Source: Oryzias latipes (taxonomy: Eukaryota > Chordata > Actinopteri > Beloniformes > Adrianichthyidae). Taken from it: DNA of 64,000 nucleotides. A program made the position numbers and the translations under genes. The notes under the pieces are model-generated. The model searched no databases and had not been told where the DNA came from. It saw only the letters and a program-made list of their open reading frames with translations. The stretch spans positions 3,654,619 through 3,718,618 of the forward strand of contig NC_019879.2 in assembly GCF_002234675.1 (NCBI RefSeq), given 5' to 3'. This document shows positions 12,255-25,760 of this stretch, one piece after another (position 1 is the stretch's first letter; each line of letters starts with the position of its first letter).

Positions 12255-13899
12255 AAAAAAAATAAAAGTTTTATTTCTTCAAAGTAGGTATAATAAACAC
12301 TTTTTCCACAAGTAAATCTTATTTTCAGACCTTAAAGTAAGACTATAATTACATGTTTGAATATATTGTTTGTCAAAATAACATTCAATGAATGAATTAT
12401 TAATGAAGCAAACATTTTTATTAATTTTTCGTGTTTTTTAAACAGACTAAACAACACTAAAGGTGTTTTTTTGCGCTAAATCTTTTCAAAACTTGTTTTT
12501 TCAAAAACATTAAAAGCCCAGAAATGTCGCAAATGATGTTAAGGGTCAAAGAATACAGGTTCACACAAGATAGAGAAATGTATTTACATTTTCCAAAAAC
12601 ATTGATGCCTGACACCAGATATCTTTGTTTTTATACGTATTAATTATGTTTTAAATGATTTTGTCAGCATCCTTTTTTAAGCACACATCTGCCTCTTTTC
12701 CTAATTATGTTATTTACCATATATTGACTAGATTATATTTAAACAATTAAACATTTCACAGGTACCAAACATTATCATTTCAACTGTACTTAAAAAGTCT
12801 CCTTTTTTTTCCCAATTAAAGAAAACTTGATCCTTTTTACTGTTTTTTTTAATTAAAATTTACAGAATAAAAAGAGGTTTTTGAAAGATTTTTCCCAAAT
12901 GTGCTGGAACTAAAGTCGAGTTTTGTATAAATCGTGTCCACCAGAATTGATCATTTGTTCTTTGCAGAGGGCATGTCTACGTCTAAATATCTCTCAACCA
13001 CTGCATACTACTGAATTACCTCCTTTTGGCCTCTGCAGAGAACATTTGAGGCTTTGTGCTGGGAGTTGTAGTTTTTGGTGGATTTGACCAAAATTTTGCC
13101 AGGCCAAATTTTTTTTTCTGGTAGTCAGGAGAAAAAAGTGATTCTGATGTCCTCATGTCCTCTTTATTTTAACACAAAAAGGCGTCACTTAAGGCTTAAC
13201 ATGTGCTGAAAACAATCAAAATTACTTTACTGGTATAATTCAAAGTTGTATGGATTAACACTGAAACAGAAATCCATCTTCTCTCATGAATATGGGGGTG
13301 CACCAGAAAAAAGAACATTTTGTAAGTCAATATAAATGTAAACTGTTTCCCTCCTAAAAGGATGAAAAGGTTGGTTTCAAACTGCTGCTCTCTCCCTGAG
13401 GCTCCTGAGAGTGACGCACAAGAAAATCAGAGCAAACAGCTGCTCTGCCCTCCATTCCTTTGACTCTGCTTCTCTCTTCTCCTGTCAGTCCAGCTGCACT
13501 CATGTGAATCAGACAATAGACTCTCTTGTAATTACAAGTTTTTTCCCTGCATCCGTCAGGTGGAGCACCAAGCGTTTAGATGGACTTACAATCCGTCCTT
13601 CTATTCATGTGATTCAAATCTGTGTTAAAGTCCGAGCAAGATGAAAAGCTGCAGTGGAAGCAACACATTATTTTGGATGGTATAAAAATAAAGCTCTCAT
13701 ATTGTTGTGAAAACTTATTTTGATTGGATTCATTTAGATTTCTTTTTTGGAAATGTTTAGCTTTTTTTTTTTTTTTTTACATACAAAAATTTCTGCGGCT
13801 TATTTAAGTCCCTCTAAACTTTTAATGTATTTTCAAAGTGTTTCCAAAGGGTCTTTTGATTATGATTTTGCCGTTTTTAGCCAAAATTTTAAAAAATCC

Positions 13900-14220
13900 T
13901 GTGTCGTTTTCTAGGACATAGTTTCTGCAGAGCGGCAGGAGTTTCAATAGAAATTTTGCCTCTGAGTTTTGGGCGGGCCTATAGGACGCCTCCCCATTGC
14001 TGAGAGCTCTCTGTTTTACTCTGCAGCTAGCTTACACACCCTCACATCCCCAACCTAACATTGATGGAGCAACAAAAATTGCAAGCAATATTTTTTTTTT
14101 GAAATGGTTTATTTATGGTATATCAGAGCCATCTATAATTTTTAAATGACTTTCTTCATTTGTGTCTTCCATCATCGGAAAAATGCTTAAAAGAACATGT
14201 TAGAAAAACACAATGTGCAT
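13900..14220 (-). repeat. dispersed repeat family R, copy 1
   Basis: Shared blocks with about 19360-19740, 20930-21270, 54290-54680 and 61330-61720 include GAGAGCTCTCTG, ACACCCTCACATCCCC, GGAGCAACAAAAAT and a distal TTTATTTATGGTATATCAGAG. No coding capacity or clear termini were seen. The family name R is mine, for cross-reference only. Confidence 0.5.
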
Positions 14221-15061
14221 CGGTTTAGGGTTCTGAATGACTTTTGCGCTAATTGTCCTGTCCCTTGATAGCTACTACGTAAATTAGTTGTCAGAGTCCT
14301 CGGACGTTGACCCAACTTAACCCCAGAGTTCTGGTTAATAAAGTTAGGCTTGTCTGGATGGGATCCGTCTATCTGCAGAGGAGCAGGACCCCCTTCAGCG
14401 CACGGCTGACTGAAACAAACAGAGGAGCCTTTAAGTTCTGATGTTTAGGACCACTAATTGCTTGATTCAGTTTCTTACACTGTCCTCCGGTTTGGCGTTT
14501 GGCGGGTCTCATAAATAATGTCAGACTGTAACATATTGCGTCCTGTTCTTGATTTCTGTGGCGTTTTTTAACCTCCTTTCCAGCGTCTTCTTTCTTGTGT
14601 GACTGTCTAGACTGTACATTTGAACGTCACGTGACGTCGTGTGAAATTGAGTTTTCTTTAATGAGCGCCACATGTTTTTTGCCGAGAGTACAAAGAGATA
14701 AAGAAGCATGAAAACAGAGGAGATGAGACACAGTCAGCTATGGGGCAGGGGTCTTTGTTCATCATATGATACTTTTGTGATTTATGAGTCTTGACGAAGG
14801 AATGACGCAAACCGAGAGAGTGGAAACTGGTGCGTTTCTCTTTATCTGCACTGGGAGCTTCTCCCACCTCGTCCGCTTAGATAAAACCCTGATTACTCAC
14901 AATGTTTTCAATTGTACTGCATTCTCTGTGAGCACAAGAAGTGTATTAGATAAAGAATTGACTCAAAGTTGTTGTTTTTTTTTCTTTCTCTCTTGGATTC
15001 CTAATTTTTAGGTTGAACGTCAATATCATTGGAAAACTCTAATCTAGTGTAGTCAGGTTAA

Positions 15062-15249
15062 CCCTTGTGCTATCCTAGGCACTTTACCATTGGGAGTTGG
15101 GTCATCTAGACCCACTAATGCTCTGAACCTTTTTTCTTCAATGATTTTCACTGGTGTCCATGGATTACATGACATCTTTCCACCTTTATCCACCTTTGTC
15201 ATGTTAGGGAGAACACGTCAATGTAAGGTCATCTAAGATAGCACAAGGG
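15062..15249. mobile_element. piggyBac-type MITE, copy 3, intact ends
   Basis: Perfect TTAA on both sides (15058-15061 and 15250-15253). The terminal inverted repeats are CCCTTGTGCTATC and GATAGCACAAGGG. It is 188 bp with no ORF, the best-preserved member and the one that defines the family. Confidence 0.8.
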
Positions 15250-16371
15250 TTAAACTCTAGCAGAATAAGTCCCTACGTGACGCACTGCTGATCTACATGA
15301 GCGTAAATATCAAAATGTTTGCATCAGTGCTGGGTCGCATTTCAGTGGCAGCCGCTCCTGCAAAGGTTCAGTAATGTAGGCCAGCTGATGTATGTGTCAC
15401 AGGTCCATATTTACAGATGTTGTTCGCCAGGCGCCAGCTCTGCTTAGCTAAACAAATGCTGATGATGTTTTCTTTGAAATATGAAACTGCAGGTTAAAAA
15501 AGTGCAGATGATCTTAAACCTGTTTCACAACTGGTTCATAGCACTAACTATGATTCCAAAATGTAAAAAAAAAACAAAAAAAAGGACAAATCAGTCATAA
15601 ATATATTTCAGTCAGACAACTCTTGCAGAAGAATATTTATTTCACAACATCTTTAGGTTGACATTCACAATTTGATTCACAACTTCATTTTGGCATAAGG
15701 CTCCGTTCAATTCCTTGAGACACTTATTTTTTCCATACACTTTCGGGTAACAACCCCCGTAACGGAGCCCACAGGTGGAAGCCGGGGAGGAGGGAGGGGC
15801 AAAGAATGAGCGCTGAAGGTAAGAGAGAATGAACAATTGCACACCTGACTTAAATAGGACGCTAAGCAGGTGGGTTAATTAACTGACCCGCCTTAGGGGA
15901 GTAACCTGCAATTCTGCCGAGTGTCTGCCCGAAATGCGACGAGTCGCTATGTTTACTTGCAGAATATGGACTTGCTTCGGTGGTTTCCAGTGGTCCTTCG
16001 CTATATTCCAGTTCAAGCTTCGAGGTCTCACCGATTATTTATGTGCAATTTTGCATGCTTTCCTTTTTCTCATAACACACTGTGGTCCTGTGTGTTGACC
16101 TCGTCAATTAACCTCCTCCATGTCGTGTCTCCTGCACAGAATGCGTTCAGCTTGAGAGAAATTGGCATAAATCTTTGATTGTGAGCAGATCTTTGTTTTC
16201 ATTCTAAAATTCTGGACTTATTTTTCTATGAATGTTTGAACTTTTGAGAGTTTTAACAAGAGAGAAAAGTTTAAAAATGTTTATCTCTGTCTGAAAACAG
16301 TGTGTAAAGTGTGTGGGTTTTATCAAAACTAGTGATGGGCACATGAAGCTTCATGAAACATATACCTATAT

Positions 16372-16523
<152 letters not shown>

Positions 16524-16960
16524 TCAGGGCAAAGATCCTGTGGGACTTCCAGATCCAGACTGACAGGATGGTAATGGCGAACCAACCAGACATTGTAGTG
16601 GTGGATAAAGAACAGAGGAAAGCCGTTGTGGTGGATGTGGCAGTGCCAAGCGATGGGAACATCAGGAAGAAGGAACATGAGAAACTGGAGAAATACCAGG
16701 GACTCAGAGAAGAATTGGAGAAAGCCTGGAAAGTGAAGGTGACAGTGGTGCCTGTGGTAATTGGAGCACTCGGGGTAGTAACCCCCAAGCTGGAGGAGTG
16801 GCTACAACAGATACCTGGAAAGACCTCAGACCTCTCAGTCCAGAAAAGAACAGGAACAGCTAAGATACTGCAGGACCCTCAAGCTCCCAGGCCTCTGGTA
16901 GAGCTTGTGTGTGTGAGTAACGACCCGCGGAGGGTGAGGGGGGCGTTTTCAGATTTGCAG
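16524..16960 (+). pseudogene. C-terminal fragment of a REL-endonuclease retroelement (R4/Rex6-like)
   Basis: The open frame runs from about 16526 to 16972. It contains [15 protein letters not shown], then [36 protein letters not shown] and [14 protein letters not shown]. The PD...VVDV arrangement resembles the catalytic core of restriction-enzyme-like endonucleases at the C-terminus of R2/R4/Dong/Rex6 non-LTR elements. Only the last ~140 residues remain, and the reverse transcriptase is absent. The fragment starts directly at a (TA)n array and ends at a GATA/GACA array. Such elements are known to be target-selective, so the setting may reflect insertion into repeats. The clade is inferred from remembered family features. 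Confidence 0.55.
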
Positions 16961-17166
<206 letters not shown>

Positions 17167-17382
17167 GAGGTATGGACAATGATTGCAATGTGTAGTTGAG
17201 ATACAGTCAATAATTATAGTTTAGTGGACACATTATTGGTTTTTATTCCCAACAACAATCTCCAAACTCTCACTGACCTCCACTCTCTACATTTTGAAAG
17301 AAGATTCAAAGAGTCAAAAATTATGGCGAAATCAAAACCACCCGCCTAATCAGTCACGTGGTACAGCCGAGCAGCAAATTCA

Positions 17383-18430
17383 AATAAATTTAATTTTATT
17401 TGCATAGCCCAAATTCACAACAACAGTCGTCTCGATGGGCTTCGTATCAGTAATTGAAAAAGTTAAACATAAAATCAAAAGGATCATGAATACATAAAAT
17501 TCAACAGGAAAATACTAAATTGAACTAACAAACTGACTAAGCTATACTGACATCCCTGCCCTTAGACCCTCCTTAAGGAAAAACTCCTAAAAAACCGGAT
17601 TCCGGAAAAAAAAGAAGAAACCTCAGGGGTGCCCACATGAAGGAGGGAGCCTCCCCCAGGACAGACAGGCGATTTACCAGAACTATTAGAGAAGAATTAA
17701 CTTATCTAAATCTACAACTACATATATAAAGTCCAGCAGACGAGCTTCATCCAGCCGTGGTTGGGGGGACAGTCAGGGGCGCGAGTCGAGCCGGAGACAG
17801 GAACCACAGCCAGGTGTAGGAGCAGGAGCAGAGACGAGGTACACGGTCAGGAATAGGAGCACAGATAAGCCAACTGGAATCTGGAAGAACCTCCTGGGGA
17901 GTGGGAAAGAGGGACAGTACATGAATCGCACTGCACAAAACAGAGGCATGGAGAACTAAATGATAAATAAATGATCAAGAATAGAAAAAAGAGAGTAGAA
18001 GTAGATGAGAAAAGAGGACAGAACCCCAGTGCCCCATAGTTACCCCAGCTTCAACTTCTAGCAGCCTACTAACAACAAATAGTTATTGTTATTAATTTTA
18101 ATTTAAACACATTAACATTAAGGTAAATAATCTCTGAATACTAACTAGTCTGATAATAAGCCAGTCCAAAGAGGAATGTTTTGAGTCTAACTTTGAATGT
18201 GGAAACTGAGTCGGCCTCTCTTAAATGACTTGGGAGTTTATTCCATAGAACAGGGGCTTGGTGGCTAAACGCTCTACCTCCAACTGTACTTTTACTAATT
18301 CTAGGAACCACAACCAGTTCTGCATTTTGTGAGCAAAGTGTTCTGTTTGGATGATTGGATGGACCACTATGAGGTCTTTGATATTGGTCTTTGATATAGC
18401 GAGGCTTTGCGGGTCAACAGTTTAAGCTCC
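17383..18430 (-). repeat. dispersed fish repeat, LINE-3'-end-like, long copy
   Basis: On the minus strand it ends with CCCAAATTC-type sequence and an AATAAATTTAATTTTATTTG terminus. The same 3' module occurs at about 42460-43000 and 45640-45760 in plus orientation (CCCATCGAGGCGACTGTTGTT, TTTGGGCTATACAAATAAAATTGAATTGAA). Upstream parts include GGTACACGGTCAGGA and CTGGGGAGTGGG, also shared with the 42.5 kb copy. Beyond 18100 are blocks such as GGAATGTTTTGAGTCTAA and TTCCATAGAACAGGGGC. It is probably the 3' part of a LINE or a SINE made from one. No RT motif was seen. Confidence 0.6.
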
Positions 18431-18847
18431 TCCCCTAAACAAAGCAAACCTCGATGTAGGGATCACAGAAGCACCTTCCTCAGGAGGCCTACTCTGCACA
18501 CGCCTCAAGGCCTCGACACAAAGCGTCACATTAAGACAGGCTCTTGTCTTTTGATTCTACGTAAACCCCAATAGCAGTGGATGCAGTCTATTTTCCCCCC
18601 CCAACAAAAATGTTGCTAGGGAGATGTGTCTCGCTGGCGCCACTACACAGAGGGCGGCTTTGTAAACAAAAGTCAGGAGGGGTTTAGCCGTCTGCAGACA
18701 CAAACAGTGAGTCAGCATAAGTCACCAATGTGTTTGCATTAGTGAGAGCTTTCATACTGCTCTACATTTACTTCTGACCAAAGAAACACCAAAAAAAACC
18801 CTTTTTAAAAGGAATCGATGAAGCAAAGGGAACTGGTTTGGAATATG

Positions 18848-18960
18848 AGCGACGTGTGGAGCTGCTGACCTTTGATCACGAGAGCGCAGGTTCAGTTCCT
18901 GCTCTGCCCACCCATGTGGCAGGAGTGTCTGGAGGCAGATGCTGATGTAAAGGTCAATGT
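18848..18960 (+). repeat. possible tRNA-derived SINE fragment
   Basis: GCGCAGGTTCAGTTCCTGCTCTG contains a B-box-like GGTTCAGTTCC preceded by GGAGCTGCTGACCTTTGATCACG. No tail or target duplication was seen, so this is tentative. Confidence 0.35.
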
Positions 18961-19359
18961 GGTTAAGATTAGGCAGAATAGCATGATACAGCCTCTTTAA
19001 ATTGTTTGCATGACGCGAGAGCAACAGATACCATGAGGACACGCTGAGCCCCACTGCTTTGTGCCGGGGTTGAGAGAAAACCTGGAAGCTCAAATCCAAA
19101 GCATTTTGGCGCAAAGATTTAAGCTTTAGAGCGGATTTGTGAGTTTTTTTTGTACCATGAAAAGAGCAGAAAGATAGACCAGTGGATCTGGTCCCCCTAC
19201 TAACAACATAAAAGCTGAACTCCTGCACCACGAGAGGACTTCGGCACACACACAAAAGCCTCTTTCTTTTGGACAGAACACAAAAATGCACCTCAGTGTT
19301 TTTATCCCTTTGTATTGGAAACAAAGCCACAATGTCGCAGCTTCTGCTTTTCCAGTTTC

Positions 19360-19740
19360 CCCTGTTAAATGTCTCAGTTTAAAGTCTTTTAAAGTCTCAC
19401 TTAAACCCCCTTTTGATCTATTTTATAAGGTTTAAATCAAATGCCGAGCAGCCCCGCCCCTTCTTCTCCTCCCCGTTGCCGAGAGCTCTCTGGTGATGTG
19501 CTCTCCCGCTGGCTTAAAACCCACAAGCAAACAAAAATATCAAGCAGTACTGGAGCTATCAACGTAAAAAAAAACTTTTTCCAACTGCAATTTTTCATCT
19601 GCTCCTGATTCACAACGATTTGAATAAAAAAATACACAGAAATGCAGTTTGGAGCTTCATTTTCTTAATTTATGTCCTCAGAAAAATGACACGAGAACAC
19701 GTCAAAAACACTATTTATATCAGAGTGAGTCTTTAAGAAG
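19360..19740 (-). repeat. dispersed repeat family R, copy 2
   Basis: Blocks GCCGAGAGCTCTCTGG, CAACTGCAATTTTTCATCTG, ACAACGATTTGAATAAA and AACACTATTTATATCAGAG match the other copies. The reverse of TTTATTCAAATCGTTGTG is near-identical to the plus copy at 54310. Confidence 0.55.
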
Positions 19741-19796
19741 GCTCTAAAAAAATAAAAATGTTTTACATTTTTTCATTCAGTCATTCATCTTCTTCC

Positions 19797-19900
19797 GTTT
19801 ATTCCTTTCGGGGTCACGGGGCTGCTGGGGCCTATCCCTGCCACTTGTGGGCGAAGGCAGGGTGCAGCCTGGACAGGTCGCCAGTCTATCGCCGGGTGCA
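19797..19900 (+). repeat. fragment of the common fish SINE-like repeat
   Basis: CGGGGTCACGGGGCTGCTGG, CCTATCCCTGCCACTTGTGG, GCGAAGGCAGGGTGCAGCC, GGACAGGTCGCCAGTCTATC. Confidence 0.6.
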
Positions 19901-20929
19901 AAAGTAAAAAATTCAAAGTGACGAATCCTTTGGGCTCAAAAGCACCTTTGAAATCATCCAAGCTGCTCTTGTTTGGTCTAAAACTGTTGGAAGAACAGTG
20001 TCCAAGCAGTTGGCAGAGCAACTCTTTGTGCATGTTTAGCTTTCACTAATGTATAGATTTAAAAAAAAACAAAAAGGGGTAAAGACAAGATCCCATTGGC
20101 CACCGTCAGTCAGTGCAACTTTCTGGGAAAAGGGTCATGACTGCAGCTGCTTTGACCCAGTGACTTCCCTCCGCTGGGTTAGATAACGGTGCCTGGGAGG
20201 TGCGATGGGATGGAGCAGCAGAGCTGCAACTGACATTGGCTGAGGCACAGAGGAGTGAGAGGCCTTGGTGACATAACCGAAGCGGCAGCCCAGTGATGAG
20301 AGTCCTCCGCCGCCGCCAGCGGCTGCGATCTGCTCCGGGAGCTGACCTGGTTCGGCTCTCACCCGCTTGACAGAAACGTGTCGTTCACAGCGCGGTGGGC
20401 GTGTTTTGCCACCGCGTCAGCGTCAAACGTCTGTTAACAGAAACACTGATAACCTCTTTTTTTCTGTGAATCCCTGCATCTGATTGTGAATGTGGAACAA
20501 ACACTGATGAGCAATTTAGCTAGAATTAGAATAGAATTTTCTGTTTTTTCGTTCTTCGACGTGACCAAAAGCCGCTGTTACAGATATATTTACCAGTAAA
20601 ATATGAGTCTGTCATGAAATGTATCATTGGGACAATAGTTTGAAGTTGCCATAGCAAACAACAACTTGACTTGATGCAATGGATCAGAGCTTGTTTCCTG
20701 TTGACCCAGAGGTCCAGTATCCTGTTTCAAAATGTCAGACTGGGGCTGAGTGAGTGCAGCTGTTCTGTTTGCTGTGATATGAAATCCAGGAAGAACTATG
20801 GAGCAAATGAGCGCCTGCTGTCAGCAACAACAGTCTGTGATGTTCAACCGGCATCTTTGGCTCCCTCTCCGATCATATTTTGATCGATTTTGAAGGCGTT
20901 TCCTCCTGCAGAGAAGCACTAGTTCATTA

Positions 20930-21270
20930 GAGATTTGTGGACGGGACTGTTGGAATGGAGCAACCCCGCCCCACTTCCCGAGCCAACAAACTGAACAAAC
21001 AGACGTACGTGGATCTGGTCATCTACAAGTGGATGCATCAGAATGGAGCGGAGCTGGAAACCTGTGGCTGCCACTTTCTGCACTGGCTACCAAATCAAAT
21101 CTCTTTCAAACAGCATTTCCTTGGCTTCTCCTGACATTTAACTATTTGAATAAAGACTCAGAGATGGGATTTTAAGCTTCGAGTTCTTTACATATGTTCT
21201 CCATCATCAGTAAAATCAACAAGAACAGGTTAAAAACACCAAAACCACTATTTTCATCAGATTGGCTCTT
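20930..21270 (-). repeat. dispersed repeat family R, copy 3
   Basis: CATTTAACTATTTGAATAAAGAC, TTCTCCATCATCAGTAAAAT, AACAGGTTAAAAACACC and ACTATTTTCATCAGATTGG follow the same order as at 19600-19740 and 14100-14220. Confidence 0.5.
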
Positions 21271-21964
21271 CAAGACGATTGATCATTCAGGTGTGGAGGT
21301 CAAAGGTTGGCTCTGGAGGTCCCAGATGGTGGAAAACAAGAGAAGATCTGAGAAAGTTTGAGTTTTCCTTGAGAAAGTGAAACATTAGGGGTGCAAAGCA
21401 TCGCAGGAAACATTCTTTTAGTTCAAAGTTTTGTGGGAATTCATTTTCCGACAGGAACTCCTGACTTTATCTGCCGTTTGCCTGAGGGACTGGGATCTTG
21501 TGATGAGGTGAGCGTGGGGCTGTCGGCTTCAAATCCGACCTTTCACTTCAGTGTCTCTGCTGTTGTGGGCAATCAGGCTTTTGGTGCCTGTCCACATGCT
21601 CAGTGTTGATGGAGGGATTGTATTTTTAGACTATGGACACCTCTGACCCTTTTAACCTTTGGCCTAGAGCTCCACTGTGGCATCAGGCCCGATAATGGAG
21701 CACCAGCCTATCAGAAGAGATCCAATGTCTATATTCAGCCGCGGTTGTCCACGCACACTCAGGATTCTGTCTGGCAGTGAGGCTGTGGTGACCTCTGATG
21801 TATTATTTTGTTCTCATCTCCGCTGATGGTCGGTTCCCTCCTAAAGGTAAGCGAGTCATACGGAAGCAGCTGATTTGGGACAAATGGAGCATCCAAAGTA
21901 GTGGGGCCCTTTTTTATGGAGTGATATTTATGCCACCATAACTTTTGCACACAAAACTTTCCAA

Positions 21965-22640
21965 GTTGCAAGTGAAAATATTAAATATTTGCCTTCAAAT
22001 ACTTTTTCTTTGTTTTGAAATTATATATTTTTTTGCTCTCGAAATTTTTATTTTTGCTTTACAAAACTTCATTTTCAAAGGTATTGTTTTTGCTTTGAGT
22101 TTTTTGTTTTTTGTTTGCTCTTAATTTTTTTTTGCTTTCAATTTTTTTTTTGCTCTCAGATTTTTTGGGTTTAAAAATATTTATCTTTGCTTTCCAAATT
22201 CTTTTTTCAAATTCATAATTTTTGCTTTAAAAACATTTCTTTTTGCTTTCACATTTTTTAATTTGCTCTCATTTTTTTCCCTTTAAATGTTTTTGCTTTT
22301 AACATTTTTTTGCCTTCCAAAACTTTTTTTTCAAATTTATTATTTTTGTTTTCAATTTTCTTTTTTTGCTTTCACATTTTTTTGCTCTCAATTTTTTTTT
22401 GCTTTAATAAAAATATTTATTTTTCCTTTTAAAATATTTTTTCTTTGCTTTCAATTTTTTATTTTTGCTCTCAATTTTGTTTTACTTTCAAAATTTTAAT
22501 TTCTGCTTCCCAAATATTTTTTTCAAATTCATAATTTTTGCTTTCAAAATTTTTTTTTGCTCTCAATTTTTTCTTTCCTTTCCTTTTAAAAGATTTTTTT
22601 TGCTTTCAACATTTCTTTTTGCTTTCTAAAACTTTTTTTG
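21965..22640. repeat. T-rich degenerate minisatellite
   Basis: About 40 imperfect units of the type TTTTTGCTTTCAAATTT or TTTTTGCTCTCAATTTT occupy some 675 bp. The strand is almost purine-free apart from A. Short Phe-rich ORFs inside are artefacts of the repeat. Confidence 0.85.
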
Positions 22641-24116
22641 CATTTGCAACACAAATGTTTTCACATGCGTTGTCTCAACTTCCTTTTTTCCTATCTTTGA
22701 TTTTGCCCTCACAACTTTCAATTTAGCGCGACACATCTGCCATCAAACACCATTAAAAACAGTAAAAATAAAAGAACTGCTTGAATTGTTTGAGGCAAGA
22801 ATATAAAAGTGTCATTATTACGACAGTTGCAGGTTTGGTTTTCACTAGAGGTCCTGTGCTGAATCACTTTGCCCACCTGAATCCTGCAGCAAGTGAACCG
22901 TGATGGGTCTGTTTGCCTGTAAACGGACTCCGGTGCGGTTCACTTCAGCGTGAATCCAAACAAGCTTTAATGCCGACCAAAGAGTGAAAGCGAGCTGAAG
23001 ACAGTTGAACCTTTACCACCGGAGATGTCACAGGTGACGTCTAAATAACACGCTCTCTTTGACACGCCGTAGCTACTCCACTGTATATGTGATCAACAGG
23101 AATTGGACACGGAGAAAAGCGGCTTTGAACCCATTTGCAACTACAGTGTTTCATATGGGAACAGATCCTGACAGAATCAGATGATTGACGTTGATTGTGT
23201 AAACGCTTCAGTCCTGCACAGCACTGCATGTCAGCGAAAAGCTGCTTTTTTTATCCGCTTCGGAATCCACCGGAGTTACGTTAATTGTGTTATTGGTTGA
23301 AGAGTTAGGGGTAGTCGAAAGAATATTAACTCTGGAGCTACAGCTTCTATAGCCGTGGTTACATGCGCAAAATATCTTGATCCGATCAATGGTCGGATTA
23401 AAATCCAACCGGGTGCGTGGGATGAGAAAAACTTTTTCCGATTTTTCCATGGTCTCACTTCCGGTCGGAATAAATCATTTGGGGATGCACAGTAGTGTTG
23501 AAAATACCGGCAGAGGAAATGAGTCCGGATGTAAACAAACTGAGTTGCCATGTATATTTATGCAGCAGCTCCGTAATATACGGGACGATCATCTAAACGT
23601 CGTTTTATTAATGTTATGAATATTGTGAAGCGCCTGTTCGCTCATCATTTTATTTTTAATCCCTGTGGTCAGTGCTTTTGCTTGTGGAAGAACGGATATG
23701 GAAGAAGCCATGGTTAAGGGAACGCTTACGCGTGCTAACAACATTTAGCCTTGGAAGAACATAAAATCCATGCGGGAAATGCTGCAATCTGCGTCTCGGC
23801 TGCATGTAAATATGTGGGAATAACATCAGTCTTTGTTTTGTCGGGACACAACTGGAAACACAAATCCACATGATTGTTTGAACGGTTTCTATGGACTGAG
23901 CAGCATTTCTGCTTAGAAAAGCTCACACACCGCCCCAAAGCCGCTGTGTGAGCTGGAAGTCCGAGGTCTGCTGGGACACACTGTTCACCTGAGTCCGGCA
24001 GCCGCTAACCAAGAGCGGTGGGACGGATCGCAGTCCGAAGTCTCTTACACATAACAAAACAACAAAATGCACACGTAACAAAGCATCCTCCCCTCCCCTC
24101 AAACACAAAGTTATTA

Positions 24117-24375
24117 ATCCAGCTGCTCTGCTCAGAGAGACAGTTCGCTCGGTCCACCGGCACCTGAGCCAGGAACATGCAGGGTCCAGACCTCACGGGG
24201 CACGAAGCGCTCCTCTCCGGCACCCCCCCTCGCAAGGGGTGTAAGAGAGCGGAAGGCGAAGAGCCAGCGGGAGCGAGGCAGAGCGAGGGCAGGGCGGGGC
24301 GGCGCTTGGCAGCGGGCGTCCGCACAGCAGCCGGTCGGTCCTGTTTGAGCTCCAAAGCCTTCTCTGGAGTGAAAC
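24117..24375. promoter_or_regulatory. orphan CpG-rich patch
   Basis: A short GC- and CpG-rich block (GGGGCACGAAGCGCTCC, GCAGGGCGGGGCGGCGC, GGGCGTCCGCACAGCAGCCGG) within an AT-rich surround. In a fish genome this suggests a promoter or first exon, but I saw no downstream coding exon of a known gene on either strand. It may instead be the interior of a transposon. Confidence 0.3.
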
Positions 24376-24415
24376 AGTGGAGCAGTAGTGACACATGATC
24401 GTAATGAACTGTTCA

Positions 24416-25275
<860 letters not shown>

Positions 25276-25439
25276 TTATCAATTACTCTGTTTACTTTTG
25301 TTCATGTAAACGCACCTTATGTTAAAGGGTGAATGACTTTATTTTGTGGTCTCTAGACTCTCATTCGAAGCTCCTAGTTGGCTGATTGTTTTAAATCTTT
25401 CAACCCTTTGTTTTCCTGGTTCTCCTTTATTATAGTATC

Positions 25440-25760
25440 CTCCACCATTTTTGGACACTAACTCCTACAATTTTTCAGCTGTTTTAACCATTCAACCATT
25501 CAAATGTTCAGCTCTATCAGCGTTTTCCAGCTATGACTATTGGTCCTTCAAAGCCCTGAACTTTTCAAAATATTCCAGGATTTCCAGAATTTTTGCCTCC
25601 ATTGAACTACATGGGGAATCCTTGGTGCAGACGCTCGCTGGTTTGAGACCCGGCATTTTGTCTTTTTGTTATTTTGCTGTTTTCACTTTATTTATGGTCA
25701 ACTTTGATCATTTCTTATTTATTTATTTTATTTATTTATTGCCAATTATAACCCTTTAAG
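25440..25760 (+). repeat. dispersed repeat pair member (mate at 36590-36850)
   Basis: TTTTTCAGCTGTTTTAACC, CAAATGTTCAGCTC, TTTTCCAGCTATGACT, GGTCCTTCAAAG and ATTTATGGTCAACTTTGATC occur in inverted orientation in the cbs intron at 36590-36850. No ORF or termini were recognised. Confidence 0.55.

Larger units (their letters stand above)
10948..16371. other. non-coding region between repeats
   Basis: No credible coding exon was seen. It holds two piggyBac-type MITEs (12067-12254, 15062-15249), a copy of an undescribed dispersed repeat (about 13900-14220) and AT-rich sequence. 10948-12060, 12260-13890, 14230-15050 and 15260-16370 contain nothing else I can name. Confidence 0.5.

Noticed and set aside
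18752-19330. 192-aa minus-strand ORF
   Set aside because: No known motif, overlaps a SINE-like piece, low-complexity neighbours, and no splice or homology support.
22287-22726. Phe-rich ORFs resembling membrane proteins
   Set aside because: Translation of the T-rich minisatellite; hydrophobicity is a composition artefact.
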